Shown here: positions 33,029-41,978 of the stretch, in pieces | Layout of the letters: every line of letters begins with the position of its first letter | Position numbering within the stretch: position 1 is the stretch's first letter | DNA from: Planotetraspora silvatica | GTDB taxonomy: Bacteria > Actinomycetota > Actinomycetes > Streptosporangiales > Streptosporangiaceae | DNA: 64,000 bases | NCBI RefSeq assembly: GCF_016863315.1 | Contig: NZ_BOOQ01000022.1 | Coordinates: forward strand, 1 to 64,000 | Direction: 5' to 3' | The notes under the pieces: generated by a model | What the model was told of the DNA's origin: nothing | Seen by the model: only the letters and a program-made list of their open reading frames with translations | Databases searched by the model: none | Made by a program: the position numbers and the translations under genes

Positions 33029-33565
33029 GTGACGCCGGATGAGGCCACGGAGGTCGCCCGGTCATGTCCGCCGGTCAGCCTGCCGGAGGACGTGCGCCGG
33101 GTGCTGACCGCGGTCGGCTGGCGCTCCGACCGCGACGTCAGTGCCTGGGTGTCGACGTGGCTCCGGGATCTGTACGCCGGGATCCCCGGCTCCGCCGACC
33201 GCCTGCCGATCCACCCGGCGGCCCGCGAACTGCTCGATGAGTTCGGCGGCCTGTCCTTCCGGCAACTCAAGCAGCCCGGCTCGACGAGCGGCGGCTACGA
33301 CGTGCAGGTGTGGCCCACCGAGGGCCGGGTGCTCGTCGACCTGTTCGTGGCGTTCGGCACCGACATCGGCGTCCCGGTGTTCCCGCTCGCCTGGTACGAG
33401 GACGGCCCCGGCGACATCGTCTGCGCCGCCGACGGCCGGGTCTACCTCCTGCACGAGGCCGGCGAGTTCCTCATCGGCGCGACCCCGGATGAGGCGATCA
33501 TCCGCCTGGTCCGCGGTGAGCCGTTCACCCCGGTCGACGATCACGGCGAGCCGCTTCGGCACTGA
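33029..33565 (+). CDS. SUKH-3 domain protein
   Basis: A 178-residue protein of the SUKH (SMI1/KNR4) superfamily, SUKH-3 type. It opens with LPEDVRRVLTAVGWRSDRDV, then HPAARELLDEFGGLSF, FPLAWYEDGPGDIVCAADGR and YLLHEAGEFLIGATPDEAII. SUKH proteins are commonly immunity proteins against nucleic-acid-targeting polymorphic toxins. No toxin gene is adjacent, so this is an orphan copy or a housekeeping relative. AGGGAGG at 33011 suits the GTG at 33029 better than the GTG at 33017. Confidence 0.82.
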   Translation: MTPDEATEVARSCPPVSLPEDVRRVLTAVGWRSDRDVSAWVSTWLRDLYAGIPGSADRLPIHPAARELLDEFGGLSFRQLKQPGSTSGGYDVQVWPTEGRVLVDLFVAFGTDIGVPVFPLAWYEDGPGDIVCAADGRVYLLHEAGEFLIGATPDEAIIRLVRGEPFTPVDDHGEPLRH

Positions 33566-33680
33566 TCAACGATTCGGCTTGGGCGAGACGTGAGTATCGC
33601 CGTCCTCGGGGTCCGCGGGAGTCCTGGGGGTCACGGCGGCATGGCCGGCGGCGACAGATAGGCCGCGTTGTTCGCGACGC

Positions 33681-34685
33681 TTATTTCACGAAATACGACT
33701 TCACTGCCGACACGAACATATCGATGTCCGCCCGCTTGACGTCCATGTGCGTGACGAAGCGCGTGCCGTACAGAATCTGCGTGAGGATGCCGCGCTCGTG
33801 CAGCGATGCTTCGAGCGCCGCGCAATGCTCCTGCGGAAACTGCGCGAACACCATGTTGGTCGCGTGCGATTGCACGCGGACCTCGTCGATCTCCGCGAGC
33901 CCGCGCGCGAGATGCTCGGCGTTCTCGTGGTCTTCCGCGAGACGATCGATGTTGTGTTCGAGCGCGTACAAGCATGCCGCCGCGAGCAGGCCCGACTGCC
34001 GCATGCCGCCGCCCAGCATCTTGCGCCAGCGGCGCGCGCTCTCGACCAAGGCGCCGCTGCCGACCAGCACCGAACCGACAGGCGCCCCCAAACCCTTCGA
34101 GAAGCAGATCGAGACCGAATCGAACGGTGCGCAGAGCGCGGCGATCGATTGACCCGACGCGACGGCCGCGTTGCAGACGCGCGCGCCGTCGAGGTGCGTC
34201 GCGAGACCGCGGCCCTTCGCCAGCGCGACCGCTTCGGCGACATACCCGGACGGCAGCACCTTCCCGCCGATCGTGTTCTCGAGCGCGAGCAAGCGCGTGC
34301 GTGCGAAGTGATCGTCGATCGGCTTGATCGCCGCGGCGATCTCGTCGAGCGGCAGGGAACCGTCCGCGGCGTTTTCGATGGGCTGCGGCTGGATGCTGCC
34401 GAGCACGGCCGCGCCGCCGCCTTCGTTCCTGTACGTGTGCGCCAATTGGCCGACGATGTACTCGTCGCCGCGGCTGCAATGCGCCATCAACGCGGCGAGG
34501 TTACTCTGCGTGCCGCTCGGAAAGAACAGACCCGCTTCCTTGCCGGCGCGCTCCGCGACGGCCGCTTGCAGGCGCAGGACGGTCGGGTCGTCGCCCCAGA
34601 CGTCGTCACCGACTTCGGCTGCCACCATCGACGCCAACATCGCCTGACTCGGACGGGTAACGGTATCGCTGCGCAAGTCGATCAT
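33681..34685 (-). CDS. ltaE: Low-specificity L-threonine aldolase, Burkholderia-like
   Basis: A 334-residue PLP enzyme cleaving L-threonine/allo-threonine to glycine and acetaldehyde. It shows IDLRSDTVTRPS, the PLP-site AHTYRNEGGG, HLDGARVCNAAV and the Schiff-base Lys in SICFSKGLGAPVGS. The length and all motifs are intact. The sequence is of Burkholderia type as I recall those proteins, and its DNA differs from both neighbours: lower G+C and codons such as gcg, aag-cgc and atc-gat in place of the local gcc/ctc style. The foreign stretch seems to run from about 33660 to 34740. Confidence 0.92.
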   Translation of the reverse strand: MIDLRSDTVTRPSQAMLASMVAAEVGDDVWGDDPTVLRLQAAVAERAGKEAGLFFPSGTQSNLAALMAHCSRGDEYIVGQLAHTYRNEGGGAAVLGSIQPQPIENAADGSLPLDEIAAAIKPIDDHFARTRLLALENTIGGKVLPSGYVAEAVALAKGRGLATHLDGARVCNAAVASGQSIAALCAPFDSVSICFSKGLGAPVGSVLVGSGALVESARRWRKMLGGGMRQSGLLAAACLYALEHNIDRLAEDHENAEHLARGLAEIDEVRVQSHATNMVFAQFPQEHCAALEASLHERGILTQILYGTRFVTHMDVKRADIDMFVSAVKSYFVK

Positions 34686-34859
34686 GTCGGTGCCTTCCTG
34701 TGGATGACATCAATGGCCCATGGCAGCTCGTAGCGCTCGTGCCGGCCAGACGACGGGTCACAGGAGTGTAGTGCGATCCGGCAATACGCCTTTGAGCGAC
34801 TCCGGCGGATCATCGGCCATGACCAGACGACACTTCCCCCGGTGAGAGGATCGTGAGCC

Positions 34860-35363
34860 GTGACCGACAACCGCGTTCCCCCTCCCTTCATCGGCGACGA
34901 GCGCGCCATGCTGAACAACTGGCTCGACTGGCACCGCGAGACCCTGATCGTCAAGTGCGCGGGGCTCTCGGAGGAGCGACTCCGCGAACGCTCCGTGCCG
35001 CCGTCGACCATGTCGCTGCTCGGGCTGGTACGCCACATGGCACACGTGGAGCGCGCCTGGTTCCGCCGCGTGCTGAACGGCGAGGACATCCCCCTCCTTT
35101 ACAAGACCGACGACCTCGACGCCGACTTCAACGACGTGGACACCGCCTCCGCCGAGGAGGCTTTCGCCACCTGGCGGGCCGAGGTCGAGCACGCCCGCAA
35201 GCTCTCGGCCGAGGTACCGCTGGACGCCATCGGCAAGCAGAAGCGCCACGGGCAGGACTGCTCCCACCGCTGGATCCTCGTCCACATGATCGAGGAGTAC
35301 GCCCGGCACAACGGCCACGCCGATCTGCTGCGCGAGCGGATCGACGGCGTCACCGGCGAATAG
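34860..35363 (+). CDS. DinB-superfamily protein (DUF664-like)
   Basis: A 167-residue four-helix bundle. DinB metal-type histidines lie in GLVRHMAHVERAWFR and HRWILVHMIEEYARHNGHAD, with the opening MLNNWLDWHRETLIVKCAGL. Actinobacterial DinB/DUF664 proteins include mycothiol-dependent transferases. The GTG start lies 10-12 bases after AGAGGA. It lies directly beyond the foreign-looking threonine aldolase segment and has normal local codon usage. Confidence 0.85.
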   Translation: MTDNRVPPPFIGDERAMLNNWLDWHRETLIVKCAGLSEERLRERSVPPSTMSLLGLVRHMAHVERAWFRRVLNGEDIPLLYKTDDLDADFNDVDTASAEEAFATWRAEVEHARKLSAEVPLDAIGKQKRHGQDCSHRWILVHMIEEYARHNGHADLLRERIDGVTGE

Positions 35364-35471
35364 CCCAATCCCCCGCCGTGATCACGATGCTCTATCGTCC
35401 TCGTCTGCATGACAGCGCTGTCGCGGCAAACCAGTGGCGCGGCGGGGGGCTTGATCGTCAGGATCGAGTCC

Positions 35472-36113
35472 ATGCTTGCTGATCTGTGGCCCCAATACGG
35501 CCTCACCATCTTCACGCCCCGACTCGAGCTTCGCCTGCCCCGTGAAGAGGAACTGGCGGAGCTTGCTCACCTCGCCGCCAGGGGCGTGCACCGCCCGGAC
35601 GAGCGTCCGTTCCTGACGCCTTGGACCGACGGCAGCCCCGAGGATCGGGCCCGGTTCGTGCTGCAGGAACACTGGGGCAAGCTTGGAGGCTGGAGCGTGG
35701 CAGCGTGGCGGCTCGGGCTTGGAGTCTTCTGTCATGGAGACCCGCTTGGCGTGGTCACCCTTCGAGCGCGTGACTTCCCGGTTGTTCGGGAGGTCACGAC
35801 ATCCGCGTGGCTGGGAATCGAACACCAGGGCAAGGGCTACGGAACCGAGGCTCGGGTCGGCCTGCTGACGCTGGCCTTCGACCACCTCGGCGCGCGTGCC
35901 GCACTCACCGAGGTCTTCCAGGACAACCATGCCTCTCAGGGCGTGTCCCGCAAGCTCGGCTATGAGTACGACGGCATCTCGGTCGATGCCCGCGGCGACG
36001 AGGCCGTCGTATCCGACCGCCTGCGGCTCACCCGGGAGAGGTGGACTCAGGAGAAGCGGCCCGCCGTGAGGGTGGACGGGACGGAGGCTTGCCGGCCGTT
36101 GTTCGGCCTCTGA
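35472..36113 (+). CDS. GNAT acetyltransferase (RimJ/RimL type)
   Basis: A 213-residue GNAT protein. It opens with LTIFTPRLELRLPREEELAE. The acetyl-CoA binding loop is in WLGIEHQGKGYGTEARVGLL, and TEVFQDNHASQGVSRKLGYE forms the end of the fold. An AGGA nine bases upstream supports the ATG at 35472. A TATCGT -10 ten bases before an ATG at 35409 would suit a 21-residue longer form. The substrate is probably a protein N-terminus or small amine, unassigned. Confidence 0.85.
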   Translation: MLADLWPQYGLTIFTPRLELRLPREEELAELAHLAARGVHRPDERPFLTPWTDGSPEDRARFVLQEHWGKLGGWSVAAWRLGLGVFCHGDPLGVVTLRARDFPVVREVTTSAWLGIEHQGKGYGTEARVGLLTLAFDHLGARAALTEVFQDNHASQGVSRKLGYEYDGISVDARGDEAVVSDRLRLTRERWTQEKRPAVRVDGTEACRPLFGL

Positions 36114-36194
36114 CAACATCCGCTCATGCCACGGAGGGGATCGTGTCCGGTCCTGCCTCGATCGTTGCGCGGCGGTGTGGCCGTCGTCGATGGG

Positions 36195-36701
36195 TCAGCT
36201 CGTTCGAGGGGCGATAGCGCGCAGCAACGCCTGCAGTTCGCGGTCGGGACTGATGTGTTTGCTGTAGAGGGGTCCGCAGGGTGTGGTCGCCAAGCGCATC
36301 GCGAGGCCGAGCAGATCCGGCGGCGGGATGTCACCGCGGTAGGTCTCGGCGAGGTAAGTGAACTCGTTCAGGATGCCGACGACGCTGCGGTTGGCGGTCT
36401 TGGCGAGGCAACGGTCGCGCATCTGCCGCACTTCATCGTCGATGATCGTGTCGGGGGTTCCATGCGCGGCGAGCACCGTGGCGACCTGCTGCGGGAATCT
36501 GGCCAGCAGGGTCGCTGCGGGGGCCAGCGGCATCAGCACGGGTAGCAGCGTCGATTCGTTGACGAACAGCGCGACCTGGGGTTTCCAGAACACGGCTGTG
36601 GCGTACCACTGGCCCAACAAGGTGGTGGAGTGCTCGCCTTCACCCAGGCTGGGCGGGCCGATACGGTCGAGCAGCTTCTTGGTCCCGCGCACGATGAGCA
36701 C
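36195..36701 (-). CDS. DUF6933-like protein downstream of prfH
   Basis: A 168-residue protein opening with VRGTKKLLDRIG, followed by LLGQWYATAVFWKPQVALFV, NESTLLPVLMPLAPAATLLA and CLAKTANRSVVGILNEF, all of which I recall from DUF6933 proteins of unknown function. The pattern suggests a compact alpha/beta domain with no catalytic signature. The GTG at 36701 is chosen; a TTG at 36719 is possible. It lies 59 bp beyond the prfH stop on the same strand and may be a third member of that RNA-repair operon. Confidence 0.75.
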   Translation of the reverse strand: MLIVRGTKKLLDRIGPPSLGEGEHSTTLLGQWYATAVFWKPQVALFVNESTLLPVLMPLAPAATLLARFPQQVATVLAAHGTPDTIIDDEVRQMRDRCLAKTANRSVVGILNEFTYLAETYRGDIPPPDLLGLAMRLATTPCGPLYSKHISPDRELQALLRAIAPRTS

Positions 36702-36760
36702 CTGCTCATCCTGCCGCAATCATCACTACGCGTGTTCTTGTCCTAGCGATCCTCATGTTG

Positions 36761-37462
36761 TCAGGTGCGATTCTCCTTCCTCGGTGGGCGTGGTCGGGTG
36801 GACTGCCGCCGCTGGTGCGTCTGCTCCTGGGGGGCCGGGTCCTGCTTCGACACTTCCGGACGCTCGATACGCGTGGGGTTGCCGCGTACGAGCTCGTCGT
36901 GGATGCGCCAGCGGGCGGTGGTGACGGCGCGCCCTGCCGCCTCCTCGCCGCGCTCGATGCGCTGTCGCAGCAGCTGCATGGCGAGGCGGCGATTGAGGCT
37001 GAACTGCCGCTCGGTGTCGACCACGACGACGATCCCCGAGGGCCGGTGGGTCGCCCGCACCGCCGTGCTGGCCTTGTTTCGATGTTGACCGCCGGGGCCG
37101 CCGGTACGGCAGGCGACGATGTCGACGTCTGCTTCCGCGAAGGTCGTGCGCGGGGTGTCGACCTGGCACGGCTGGGCGATGACGTACCAGTTCTTTCGGC
37201 CGGTGCTGGCCCGGTAGGGGCTGGGGGCCTGCCAACACAGAGTTCCGGTCCACGAGGCGGCGAACGCCTCGGCGCCGGTTCCTGCGATCTGGATCAGGAC
37301 CGATCGGTAGGTGCCGGGCCGGTCACCGGGAACGGTCTCGGCCCGACGAGTCTCCAGATTCTGCCGGGTGGCGTCGGCTTCCAGGCGATGCAGCAGCCGG
37401 GCCAGCGCCCAGGCGCACTCCTGCGGGCCACGCCCGGCCGACAGGAGCAGGTGGACGCTCAC
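36761..37462 (-). CDS. prfH: Release factor H (peptide chain release factor-like)
   Basis: A 233-residue class-I-release-factor-like protein without the codon-recognition domain. The N-terminus LLLSAGRGPQECAWALARLL is typical of PrfH. The peptidyl-hydrolysis loop CRTGGPGGQHRNKASTAVRA carries the GGQ motif, and the tail is Arg/Lys/Pro-rich for ribosome binding. PrfH is known to act on ribosomes damaged in the decoding centre, releasing the nascent chain so that the partner RtcB ligase can repair the rRNA. It overlaps the rtcB gene by four bases (ATGA). Confidence 0.93.
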   Translation of the reverse strand: MSVHLLLSAGRGPQECAWALARLLHRLEADATRQNLETRRAETVPGDRPGTYRSVLIQIAGTGAEAFAASWTGTLCWQAPSPYRASTGRKNWYVIAQPCQVDTPRTTFAEADVDIVACRTGGPGGQHRNKASTAVRATHRPSGIVVVVDTERQFSLNRRLAMQLLRQRIERGEEAAGRAVTTARWRIHDELVRGNPTRIERPEVSKQDPAPQEQTHQRRQSTRPRPPRKENRT

Positions 37463-38706
37463 GGCCGGCCTTGCCTGCGGCGGTGGTCCCGATCGTCTCG
37501 GTGGTCACGCCGGGACGTGGACCCGAGGTCGGGCGTCTTGTAGGTGACCAGCGGGACCGTGGTGGCCACGGGCGTGGCCAGGTCATGGTCGACGAGGTCG
37601 GCGATCACCTGCTCGATGCGCTTGTAGGCGGTTGGTGCCTCCTCGAAGAGCAGCTGACGGTCGCCGCACACCACCACCGACCCCACCGGCGTACGGCGCA
37701 GCTCCTCGACCGTGTGCTTGGCCCGGCCCCGGCGCAGGGCGTCTGCACGCGACATCTTGCGGCCCGCGCCGTGCGCCACGGAATGGTTGGCGTCCGGCCC
37801 GGCGTGGGCGGCCACGAGGTAGGAATGGGTGCCTCGCGTACCGGCGATGAGCACGTCGCGGCCGTCACCCGGCGCCGCCCCCTTGCGGTGCAGGTAGACC
37901 CCGTCGCGGATCTCGACCAGGTTGTGGCACTGGTCGACGAGCGGCTCGGTGGGCTCGGCGCCCAGGGCATGGGCGACCCGGGCGGCCATCAGCCGCCGGT
38001 TGAGCGATCCCCAGCGTACGGCCTCGTCGTGCATCGCCAGGTAGGCGCCGGGATCAGGGGCGGGGCCCGCGCCGTGGACCGCGGTGTGCGCCCGCAGGAT
38101 CCGTTCGCCCAGTCCTCGGGAACCGCTGTGGACGATGAGAACCAGGTCGTCGGCGGCGAGTCCGAGACGGCTCGCGTGGCCCGGCTCGAAGACGGTTCCG
38201 ATCCGCGCCAGTTCGACGAAGTGGTTGCCCCGGCCGACCGTCCCGAGGCCCTCGAGGTGGCCGGCTGGAACATCGCCCTGCACGACGGCCCAGGCCGGGT
38301 GGTCGGCATCCCGCTCAGGGTCCAGGGCGCGATCGAGGTCGGGGAATCGCGCGGCGACCTTCGTGGGTACGGCGCGCTTGAGCTTGATGGGAAACACGGC
38401 GATGCCGCAACCGATGTCGGAACCCACCAGGAACGGATACAACACGGTCGACGCCATGGCGGCCCCGATGGGGGCGCCCTTGCCAGGGTGCAGGTCCGGC
38501 ATCGCGGCGACGTGCATCATGCCGTCGAGGGCTGCCACCTGGTGGCACTGCGCGAGGGCATCAGACTCGATCCAGCTTTCGGGGGAGGCGAACACGGCGA
38601 CGGTGGCCGAACCCATGGCCGGGGCGGACGGCAGCAGTGACTCCTGCCGGGAGTGTTGCTGAGACAAAGAGCTCTCTTCGCTGAAAAAGGTACGGGCGGA
38701 CGGCAT
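37459..38706 (-). CDS. rtcB: RtcB-family RNA ligase (RtcB2, prfH-linked)
   Basis: A 415-residue RNA ligase joining 2',3'-cyclic phosphate to 5'-OH ends with GTP and Mn2+. Visible elements are MPDLHPGKGAPIGAA, metal site VGSDIGCGIAVF, GRGNHFVELARIG, HSGSRGLGERI and the guanylylation His in HGAGRKMSRADALRRG. The gene pair rtcB-prfH is the known ribosome-repair unit. The start is uncertain: ATG at 38706, TTG at 38667 or ATG at 38616. There is no RtcR/sigma-54 regulator beside it. The Arg/Asp-rich C-terminal tail overlaps prfH. Confidence 0.93.
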   Translation of the reverse strand: MPSARTFFSEESSLSQQHSRQESLLPSAPAMGSATVAVFASPESWIESDALAQCHQVAALDGMMHVAAMPDLHPGKGAPIGAAMASTVLYPFLVGSDIGCGIAVFPIKLKRAVPTKVAARFPDLDRALDPERDADHPAWAVVQGDVPAGHLEGLGTVGRGNHFVELARIGTVFEPGHASRLGLAADDLVLIVHSGSRGLGERILRAHTAVHGAGPAPDPGAYLAMHDEAVRWGSLNRRLMAARVAHALGAEPTEPLVDQCHNLVEIRDGVYLHRKGAAPGDGRDVLIAGTRGTHSYLVAAHAGPDANHSVAHGAGRKMSRADALRRGRAKHTVEELRRTPVGSVVVCGDRQLLFEEAPTAYKRIEQVIADLVDHDLATPVATTVPLVTYKTPDLGSTSRRDHRDDRDHRRRQGRP

Positions 38707-38971
38707 TACGGCGCGCGTCGGCGCCGTGGCATTTCGGGAGTAGCCGGGGTGCTGTCCGTCAGAGCGTCATGGACACAACTTTCCTTGAGCCCACCAGGCG
38801 AGGCAAACGGTTTTCGGGCGTATAGGCCTGTATGCCGCCATCTAACGACGTGCGCGTGCGCACCCTGTACCCGGACAGGGGCCGGCGAAATGCCTGATCG
38901 GCGCCGATGGTGATCGCCCTGGCTTCCGTTCACAATTGGGAGGGTTTCGTCGGCGGAAGGGCAGCCCTGTC

Positions 38972-39499
38972 ATGAAGCGATTAGTGCGCCGCGCGCTGAC
39001 GGCGGCGGCGAGCATCCTGCTGACCGCGGCGCTGGCCGGGGCGCCCGTCACACCGGCGGCGGCAGCCGTCCCCTCCGCCGTCTACATCAGGCCGCTGACT
39101 GCGGGCATGGACAGGCACGTCGGAGTGCAAGGAGGGCTCGGTTTCGGAGCCCCGGTGAACACGCTCACCGGCAACCCTCTGGTGTGGGACATGACCGTCG
39201 TCTCCACCTATCAGGGATTCCAGGTGGTCACCTTGGCCGTCATCGGAACGCCGTTGTGCCTGGGCAAGGTGCCCAGCCCGGCGACGAGCACGGCGGTGGT
39301 CCTGTACGGCTGTGACAACGGGCCGTACCAGCGGTGGCTGCTCCAGCGCACGTCGACCTGGGGCGAGGCGAAGGTGTACTACGTCCGGAGTTTCGTGCAG
39401 GGCGTTCCGGGAGACTGCCTCAAAGTCAATCCCACCGGTCCCTCCTCGGTCGGGGCCTGCGTTCCGCATTTCGATGAATACGCCGTCTTCGTCATCTGA
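38972..39499 (+). CDS. Small secreted protein with lectin-like repeats
   Basis: A 175-residue exported protein. The signal peptide (residues 1-33) ends in AAAAV. The mature part has ricin-type motif fragments (YQRWLLQRTS, PGDCLKVNPTG, CVPHFDEYAVFVI) and four Cys that could form two disulfides, so a beta-trefoil carbohydrate-binding fold is plausible but unproven. GAAGGGCAG precedes the ATG. It lies 18 bp before the large beta-helix membrane protein gene and may be co-transcribed with it. Confidence 0.7.
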   Translation: MKRLVRRALTAAASILLTAALAGAPVTPAAAAVPSAVYIRPLTAGMDRHVGVQGGLGFGAPVNTLTGNPLVWDMTVVSTYQGFQVVTLAVIGTPLCLGKVPSPATSTAVVLYGCDNGPYQRWLLQRTSTWGEAKVYYVRSFVQGVPGDCLKVNPTGPSSVGACVPHFDEYAVFVI

Positions 39500-39517
39500 C
39501 GAATAGTCTCGGCTTTC

Positions 39518-41836
39518 ATGCGCTTGACGGATCGGCTGGCGGACGCGTTCAAGTTCTTCGGCACGGCGGAGGTCCGGCCCCGAAGGGTGCGAGTTCTCAG
39601 CGCGGCGGCCCTCGCCCAGGCCTGTACGGCCGGCCGAGCCGTACGCGCCCGGGAGGGTGAGGGCCTCGTCGTGCCCGCCAGGCTGGTGCGTGAGCTGTGC
39701 CGCGGCGGGCGCGAGGAGGTCGACCCGCGTGGGCTGACGATCGAGGGAGCCAGGATCGACGGCGACCTCGACCTGAGCGGGATGCAGGTTCCCTTTCCTC
39801 TGCGTTTCGTCGGCTGCTCCTTCGACCGGCCGGTCAATCTGGACGGCGCCGACCTGCACGTGTTGACCCTGGACGCCTGCACGGTGCCGGGACTTCTGGG
39901 CAACGGCATGCGCGTGCGCCGCGATCTGGATCTGTCGCGATCGCGCATCACGGGTGACCTGTGGACGTCCGCGAGCACCTCGTGCACGGCGGCGGTCTGG
40001 CTCTGCGAGTCGGAGATCGGCGGCCGCATCCTCTGCCTGGACACGGTCATCGACTCACGTATGCGGGCCGTACAGGCCGACCGGATGCGGGTCGGCGGGA
40101 CGATCCGGCTGCTCCACGGATTCGAGGCGCGTGGAGGGATCCGGCTGATCGGAGCTCAGGTGGAGGGCTCGCTGGACTTGGCCGGAGCCCGGCTGACCCG
40201 GCCGGACCGGGGGCTGGCCCTCGATCTGGGCGATGCGCACATCGGCGGAAGCTTCTTCCTCGTCGACGACTGGACGGGCCGCCGTCCACTCATCCGTGGC
40301 CGCCTCGACCTCGGCAACGCCCGGATCTCCGGGCAAGTGCTGGTGCGCAACGTGACCGTCGAACCCACGGAAGAGGTCAGAGGAGCCGGCTATTCGAATA
40401 GCCGCAGCGGGGGCACCGCGGTGAGCGCGCCCGGCCTGTACGTCGGCGGAGACCTCAGCGTCGAAGGCGCCTGCCGCATCGAAGGCGGGGTCGACCTCGC
40501 GATGGGTTCGTTCAGCACCATCCGCATCCACAGGGGATGCGAGCTGGCCGCGGGCGGCGGGCGTGCGCTCGACCTGACCAATGCCGAGTTGCGCTCCAGC
40601 CTTTTCATTGAGGACGGCGTGGCGGTCCGCGGCACGTTGCGGCTGGCCGGAACCCACATCAGGGGCGACCTCACCCTCGAGGGGACGACGTGGAGCGACC
40701 CGGAGGGCGGCTCGCTCATCGCCGCGGAAGGGGTCGTCGTCGACAACGTGGTGAACCTGCGGAGGCTGGAGGCGAACGGCGGCCGGCTGAGGTTCCGCTC
40801 CGCGACCGTCGGCGGCATCGTGGACGCCCATGACGCCCGGCTGAACAACCCGGGCGGTGAGGCGCTGTCACTCCAGCGGGCCGTGGTGCGCGGTTCGGTC
40901 TCGTTGTCGGGAGGCTTCTCCGCCGAAGGCCGGGTGCTGCTGAACAGGTGCACGGTGGAGGGGCGCCTCGACTGTGAAGGCGGCACGTTCGGCGAAGGAC
41001 TCTGGGCGGTGGCGGCCACAGCGCGAGGAGGCATGCGCCTGCGATGGGCGCAGGTGCCGCCCGTGGTCGACCTGACGGGCGCGTCCACCACCGTGCTCAC
41101 CGACGACCCCGACCGGTGGCCGCGCGCGGCGGCGATCGCCGGATTCGTCTACGACCGCTTCGACGGCTCATGGGACTGGCGGGTCCGCAGGGACTGGCTG
41201 CGCGGGATGAGCTCGTTCGACGCCGGGCCGTACGAGCAGGCGGCCAGGGTGTTACGCCAGCACGGCCGCGCGACGGAGGCCGAGCGGCTGCTCATCGAGC
41301 AGCGCCGACAGGCGCGGAAGGCGGCGGCCGCGCGCGGCCGCTCGCCCCGCCAGTGGATCCAAGGCGCGCTCGACCTGCTGTACGGTCTGAGCGTCGGCTA
41401 CGGCTATCGGCCGGGACGCACGTTGTGGCTGCTCGGCGCGTTACTCGTCGTGGTGGGGGTCATGATGGCGACTCCCGCGGTCCAGCAGACCATGCGGGCC
41501 ACCGACCCGCGGGGCAACGTGTACGCGGTGGACGGGCGGCTCGTCACGGTCGACGGCGAGGCAGCGGGACAAGACGCCACCGCAGCGGCGGCGCCGCGCG
41601 CCGCCCGTCCGGGGCCGTGCGGGGACGGGCAGGTGCGCTGCTTCGACCCGCTGTTCTACAGCGTGGACACCGTCGTGCCACTCATCTCACTGGGCCAGCG
41701 GGCGACGTGGTATCCCGAGACGCGCAGCGCTCACGGCTCGCTGGTCTCGACGCTGCTGAACGTGGCCGGCCTGCTGGGCTGGTTGTTGTCGACGGTGGTC
41801 GTGCTCTCGTTCGCCAGGCTCGCCCGATCGGCGTGA
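39518..41836 (+). CDS. Large membrane protein with repeated beta-helix domain
   Basis: A 772-residue protein. Residues 60-530 are built from short repeats of the type IDGDLDLSG, VRRDLDLSRSRITGDLW, VEGSLDLAGARL, VRGTLRLAGTHIRGDLTLEG, as in bactofilin/pentapeptide-like right-handed beta-helices. Residues 535-620 are Trp/Arg-rich helical linkers (DGSWDWRVRRDWLRG). The C-terminal part has two membrane spans (about 633-655 and 740-765) around a loop with a Cys pair and DPLFYSVDTVVPLISLGQR, which resembles a channel pore helix. Relatives are often called membrane-associated oxidoreductases, but no redox motif is visible. Confidence 0.8.
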   Translation: MRLTDRLADAFKFFGTAEVRPRRVRVLSAAALAQACTAGRAVRAREGEGLVVPARLVRELCRGGREEVDPRGLTIEGARIDGDLDLSGMQVPFPLRFVGCSFDRPVNLDGADLHVLTLDACTVPGLLGNGMRVRRDLDLSRSRITGDLWTSASTSCTAAVWLCESEIGGRILCLDTVIDSRMRAVQADRMRVGGTIRLLHGFEARGGIRLIGAQVEGSLDLAGARLTRPDRGLALDLGDAHIGGSFFLVDDWTGRRPLIRGRLDLGNARISGQVLVRNVTVEPTEEVRGAGYSNSRSGGTAVSAPGLYVGGDLSVEGACRIEGGVDLAMGSFSTIRIHRGCELAAGGGRALDLTNAELRSSLFIEDGVAVRGTLRLAGTHIRGDLTLEGTTWSDPEGGSLIAAEGVVVDNVVNLRRLEANGGRLRFRSATVGGIVDAHDARLNNPGGEALSLQRAVVRGSVSLSGGFSAEGRVLLNRCTVEGRLDCEGGTFGEGLWAVAATARGGMRLRWAQVPPVVDLTGASTTVLTDDPDRWPRAAAIAGFVYDRFDGSWDWRVRRDWLRGMSSFDAGPYEQAARVLRQHGRATEAERLLIEQRRQARKAAAARGRSPRQWIQGALDLLYGLSVGYGYRPGRTLWLLGALLVVVGVMMATPAVQQTMRATDPRGNVYAVDGRLVTVDGEAAGQDATAAAAPRAARPGPCGDGQVRCFDPLFYSVDTVVPLISLGQRATWYPETRSAHGSLVSTLLNVAGLLGWLLSTVVVLSFARLARSA

Positions 41837-41978
41837 CCTGAAACCTTGTCGGACGGGTTGCGCCATGGGCCGAGAGAAGATCGCGCGGCACGGACTAGGC
41901 GGGATCCGAGTCGATGGTCCTCCGGTGAGAGGGCCCCTCGAGGGATCTCGCCACCGGCCAATCATGTGCGGCGAGCCG

